In this document: piece after piece, positions 61,609 through 64,000 of the stretch
How the letters are laid out: every line of letters begins with the position of its first letter
How positions within the stretch are numbered: position 1 is the stretch's first letter
Assembly (NCBI RefSeq): GCF_041807905.1
Contig: NZ_JBGVSA010000002.1
Coordinates: forward strand, 186,001 to 250,000
Length of the DNA stretch: 64,000 nucleotides
Reading direction: 5' to 3'
Origin: JBGVSA01 sp041807905
Lineage (GTDB): Bacteria; Pseudomonadota; Gammaproteobacteria; Burkholderiales; Rhodocyclaceae
The notes under the pieces: generated by a model
Databases searched by the model: none
Told to the model about the DNA's origin: nothing
What the model saw: only the letters and a program-made list of their open reading frames with translations
Translations under genes and position numbers: made by a program

Positions 61609-61946
61609 TTTGTGCTTCTGCGGATCTGGTCGACGGTGGCGATGGCGTGCGGTTTGTTGTCGCGACCGACCGTGGTGAGGCTGCGGCTTTCGTGGTTCGC
61701 CATGAGGGGTGTGCGCACGCCTACCTGAACCGCTGTGCCCACGTGTCCGTAGAGCTCGACTGGACGCCCGGCCAGTTCTTTGATGAATCGGGTTTATACT
61801 TGGTTTGCGCAACTCATGGCGCGCTCTATGAGCCGTCGTCGGGGCGTTGCGTCGGCGGGCCTTGCACCGGCGCCCGCCTGCAAGGGCTAGCAGTGGAAGA
61901 GCGCGACGGTGCCATCTATCTATCAATGACTCCCCCTAATGAGTGA
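61587..61946 (+). CDS. small Rieske [2Fe-2S] protein
   Basis: 119 residues. A stand-alone Rieske domain with CAH (Cys50, His52) and CATH (Cys74, His77), as in Rieske ferredoxins. No signal peptide or membrane segment, so cytoplasmic. It starts inside the phosphatase gene (22-bp overlap) and overlaps the next gene by 8 bp. Electron partner unknown. Confidence 0.9.
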   Translation: MVAHQQLICASADLVDGGDGVRFVVATDRGEAAAFVVRHEGCAHAYLNRCAHVSVELDWTPGQFFDESGLYLVCATHGALYEPSSGRCVGGPCTGARLQGLAVEERDGAIYLSMTPPNE

Positions 61947-62886
61947 TCTGAACGAACCCGGCTGGGAACGCAAACTGCTCGAAAAACTGGCCTTCGAGAA
62001 TCTCAAAGAAACGCGCCGCCGTCGCCGCTGGGGTGTTTTCTTCAAGCTTGTCGGCTTTGCTTACGTGGGCTTCATTCTCTTCCTGACCTGGGCCTGGCAG
62101 AACGGCACTGATTCAGTCAGCGACGGCGCGGCGCATACCGCGATGGTCGAGATGAACGGTGCCATTGGTGTTGGCGATGCAGTCAACGCAGAACAGGTGA
62201 ATCTCGCCCTGCAATCGGCGTTCGAGGACGCCGGGACCAAGGGCGTGATCCTGCGAATCAACAGTCCAGGCGGCAGTCCTGTGCAGGCTGGCATGATCAA
62301 CGACGAAATCCGGCGCCTGCGCGCCAAGTACAAGGACATTCCGCTGTACGCGGTGGTCGAGGATATCTGTGCCTCCGGTGGCTATTACGTAGCCGCCGCC
62401 GCCGACAAGATCTTCGTCGACAAGGCCAGCATCGTCGGTTCGATCGGTGTGCGCATGGACGGATTCGGCTTTACTGGCGCGATGGAGAAGCTGGGTGTCG
62501 AGCGCCGCCTGGTAACGGCTGGCGAAAACAAGGCTTTTCTTGATCCGTTCTCACCGCAGGATCCGAAGCAGGTTCAATTTGCGCACGACATGCTCGAAGA
62601 GATCCACCAGCAGTTCATCGATGTCGTCCGCAAAGGGCGCGGCGCCCGCCTGCATGAGACGCCCGACATGTTCTCCGGCCTGTTCTGGACGGGCTCGAAG
62701 AGTATCGAACTGGGTCTTGCTGATGCCTACGGCACGGTGGACTCCGTTGCACGTGACGTAATCAAGGCCGAAGAGGTGCGCGATTACACGCAGCGTGAGA
62801 ATTTTGCCGAGCGTTTCGCCAAGCGTTTCGGGGCGGAAGTGGCAGGTGGTGCGACGCAGGCATTGAGCCGCGTGGGTATCAAATAA
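61939..62886 (+). CDS. sppA: S49 family membrane peptidase (SppA/SohB-like)
   Basis: 315 residues, short one-domain form of signal peptide peptidase. Membrane helix 37-53 (LVGFAYVGFILFLTWAW). Catalytic Ser146 in CASGGYY and Lys198 in GENKAFLDPF, 52 residues apart as expected; RINSPGGSPVQAG precedes. Last gene of the rluC-phosphatase-Rieske-sppA operon. Confidence 0.92.
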   Translation: MSDLNEPGWERKLLEKLAFENLKETRRRRRWGVFFKLVGFAYVGFILFLTWAWQNGTDSVSDGAAHTAMVEMNGAIGVGDAVNAEQVNLALQSAFEDAGTKGVILRINSPGGSPVQAGMINDEIRRLRAKYKDIPLYAVVEDICASGGYYVAAAADKIFVDKASIVGSIGVRMDGFGFTGAMEKLGVERRLVTAGENKAFLDPFSPQDPKQVQFAHDMLEEIHQQFIDVVRKGRGARLHETPDMFSGLFWTGSKSIELGLADAYGTVDSVARDVIKAEEVRDYTQRENFAERFAKRFGAEVAGGATQALSRVGIK

Positions 62887-62914
62887 CCCGCCATGTCGCG
62901 TGGCAGGACAAAAG

Positions 62915-62942
62915 AAAGGGGCATCTGCGGATGCCCCTTTTT
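62915..62942. terminator. intrinsic terminator after sppA
   Basis: AAAGGGGCATC / GATGCCCCTTT perfect 11-bp stem with a TGCG loop and T-run; shared with the converging RsmI-like gene. Confidence 0.93.
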
Positions 62943-62959
62943 GTTTGTGTGCTGCACGG

Positions 62960-63673
62960 TCAGCTTGCCAGGAGCAGGAAGACTGTGGGCTGTCGTGCGA
63001 GGTCCGGCCGGGAGGACTTCTTCCATGCGCCGATCGAGCGAGTGGAGACCCACTCGTCGGACGTCGTCAGTGCGCGCGCCACGCATAGCAGCGTGCTCGG
63101 TTCGCAGGCCTGGAGCAGGGCGTCGAACATTGCGTCGTTGCGGTAGGGCGTTTCGATGAAAAGCTGTGTGCGCTGCAACTTGGCCGATTCGCGTTCGAGT
63201 TGCTTGATGCGTTGCGTGCGTTCGCCAGCGGCGACCGGCAGGTAGCCATGGAACGCAAAGCTCTGGCCATTCAGGCCCGACGCCATCAGTCCGAGCAGCA
63301 GTGACGAGGGGCCCACCATCGGTGCAACGCGGATTCCACGCTCGTGTGCGCGCCGGACGACCAGCGCGCCGGGGTCGGCGACGGCGGGGCAGCCGGCTTC
63401 GGACATCAGGCCGATGTCGCGGCCCTCGCGCGCCGGAGCAAGCAATTCGTCGAGAGTGCGGCCATCAAGCCGTTCGGGTAGCTCGGTGATCGTGAGCGAC
63501 TGGATCGCCGCGGGATGACCAAGGCGCTTGATCTCCGCGCGGGCGGTCTTGGCGCGCTCGACAATGAAACAATCGAGCTTACCGAGGACCGCCGCGACGC
63601 CGGCGGGCTGAGTGCTGGCGACGTCCGACGGGCCAAGGCCTACTGGAATCAGGTAGAGCGTGCCGGTCGCCAT
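62960..63673 (-). CDS. SAM-dependent methyltransferase, RsmI-like (tetrapyrrole methylase fold)
   Basis: 237 residues from the ATG at 63673. TLYLIPVGLGPSDV at the start, MSEAGCPAVADPG in the middle and VAPMVGPSSLLLGLMASGL are those of the RsmI/YabC-like family (16S rRNA cytidine methyltransferase). It is a shorter paralogue type found beside maf in Burkholderiales, so the target may differ from C1402. 1 bp separates it from the maf stop. Confidence 0.88.
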   Translation of the reverse strand: MATGTLYLIPVGLGPSDVASTQPAGVAAVLGKLDCFIVERAKTARAEIKRLGHPAAIQSLTITELPERLDGRTLDELLAPAREGRDIGLMSEAGCPAVADPGALVVRRAHERGIRVAPMVGPSSLLLGLMASGLNGQSFAFHGYLPVAAGERTQRIKQLERESAKLQRTQLFIETPYRNDAMFDALLQACEPSTLLCVARALTTSDEWVSTRSIGAWKKSSRPDLARQPTVFLLLAS

Positions 63674-63674
63674 G

Positions 63675-64000
63675 TCAGGGAACCTGCACGCCTTGCGCCT
63701 GGAGCATTCGCGCAAGTGCGATCAGCGGCAAGCCGACCAGCGCATTGGGGTCGTCGCCGCGCATGTATTCGAGCAGAGCAATGCCAAGCCCTTCGGATTT
63801 GGCGCTGCCGGCAACGTCCAATGGGCGTTCGCGTTCGACGTAGCGGATGATTTCATCGTCAGTCAGCTTGCGGAAGCGCGCTTCGGTCGGAACGGCGTCC
63901 AATTGATGCTGGCCGCTCGCGGTGTCCAGCAGGCAGAGCGCCGTATGGAAAACAATCGTGCCGCCGCTCATGACGCGCAGCTGAGCAATCGCGCGCTCGA
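63675..64000 (-). CDS. Maf-like nucleotide pyrophosphatase, N-terminus cut by window edge
   Basis: The C-terminal part of about 108 residues is present; the frame is open to the right edge. IAQLRVMSGGTIVFHTALCL and YVERERPLDVAGSAKSEGLG (then IALLEYM) and DPNALVGLPLIAL match YceF/Maf proteins, which hydrolyse modified or bulk NTPs. Active-site residues of the N-terminal half lie outside the window. Confidence 0.92.
   Translation of the reverse strand, partial: ERAIAQLRVMSGGTIVFHTALCLLDTASGQHQLDAVPTEARFRKLTDDEIIRYVERERPLDVAGSAKSEGLGIALLEYMRGDDPNALVGLPLIALARMLQAQGVQVP

Overview
The window is a high-GC, gene-dense chromosomal segment from a betaproteobacterium, most likely order Burkholderiales and perhaps Alcaligenaceae-like. 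The placement rests on family resemblance and gene order: hom beside an alanine-type aminotransferase, scpA-scpB-rluB-rimP-nusA-infB-rbfA-truB, and rne divergent from rluC-HAD phosphatase-Rieske-S49 protease with an RsmI-like gene and maf converging. No rRNA, tRNA, CRISPR array or intact insertion sequence was seen.

Layout. 1-8.5 kb: amino-acid metabolism (hom cut by the left edge, a GNAT protein, an AlaA-type aminotransferase), an Mth938-like protein, a P-loop kinase-like protein, a Bcp peroxiredoxin, PhoH, an NlpC/P60 hydrolase and MltB. 8.5-12.4 kb: a translationally coupled moxR-DUF58-transglutaminase operon on the minus strand. 12.7-17.2 kb: a four-gene operon for a 2-oxoacid oxidoreductase (gamma, alpha, beta) with a GltD-like flavoprotein carrying a C-terminal ferredoxin domain. 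17.8-31.8 kb: an RcsB/LuxR-type regulator, a NodS-like methyltransferase followed by a glycosyltransferase remnant, aspA, a DUF4136 lipoprotein, a TRAP transporter (dctQMP), a methionine ABC importer (metNIQ), an MFS exporter, a YciO-like protein, an M50 protease and trpS.

32.2-46.7 kb is a Wzx/Wzy-type exopolysaccharide locus: SLBB outer-membrane exporter, WbaP-type initiating transferase, Wzz/GumC-like chain-length protein without a kinase domain, flippase, three GT4 transferases, polymerase, a WbaZ-like transferase and an AT-rich acyltransferase. It holds three decayed genes: an rfbF-like cytidylyltransferase, the manC 3' end, and a second Wzz/GumC C-terminus at the distal border. These point to past cassette replacement.

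46.8-64 kb is conserved core: chromosome segregation (scpAB), pseudouridine synthases, the rimP-nusA-infB-rbfA-truB translation operon, RNase E, and the rluC-gph-Rieske-sppA operon, closing with an RsmI-like methyltransferase and a Maf protein cut by the right edge. The most striking anomaly is a perfect 147-bp in-frame tandem duplication inside infB that repeats the G1-to-G3 part of the IF-2 GTPase domain. It is either a very recent mutation in an essential gene or an assembly artefact.
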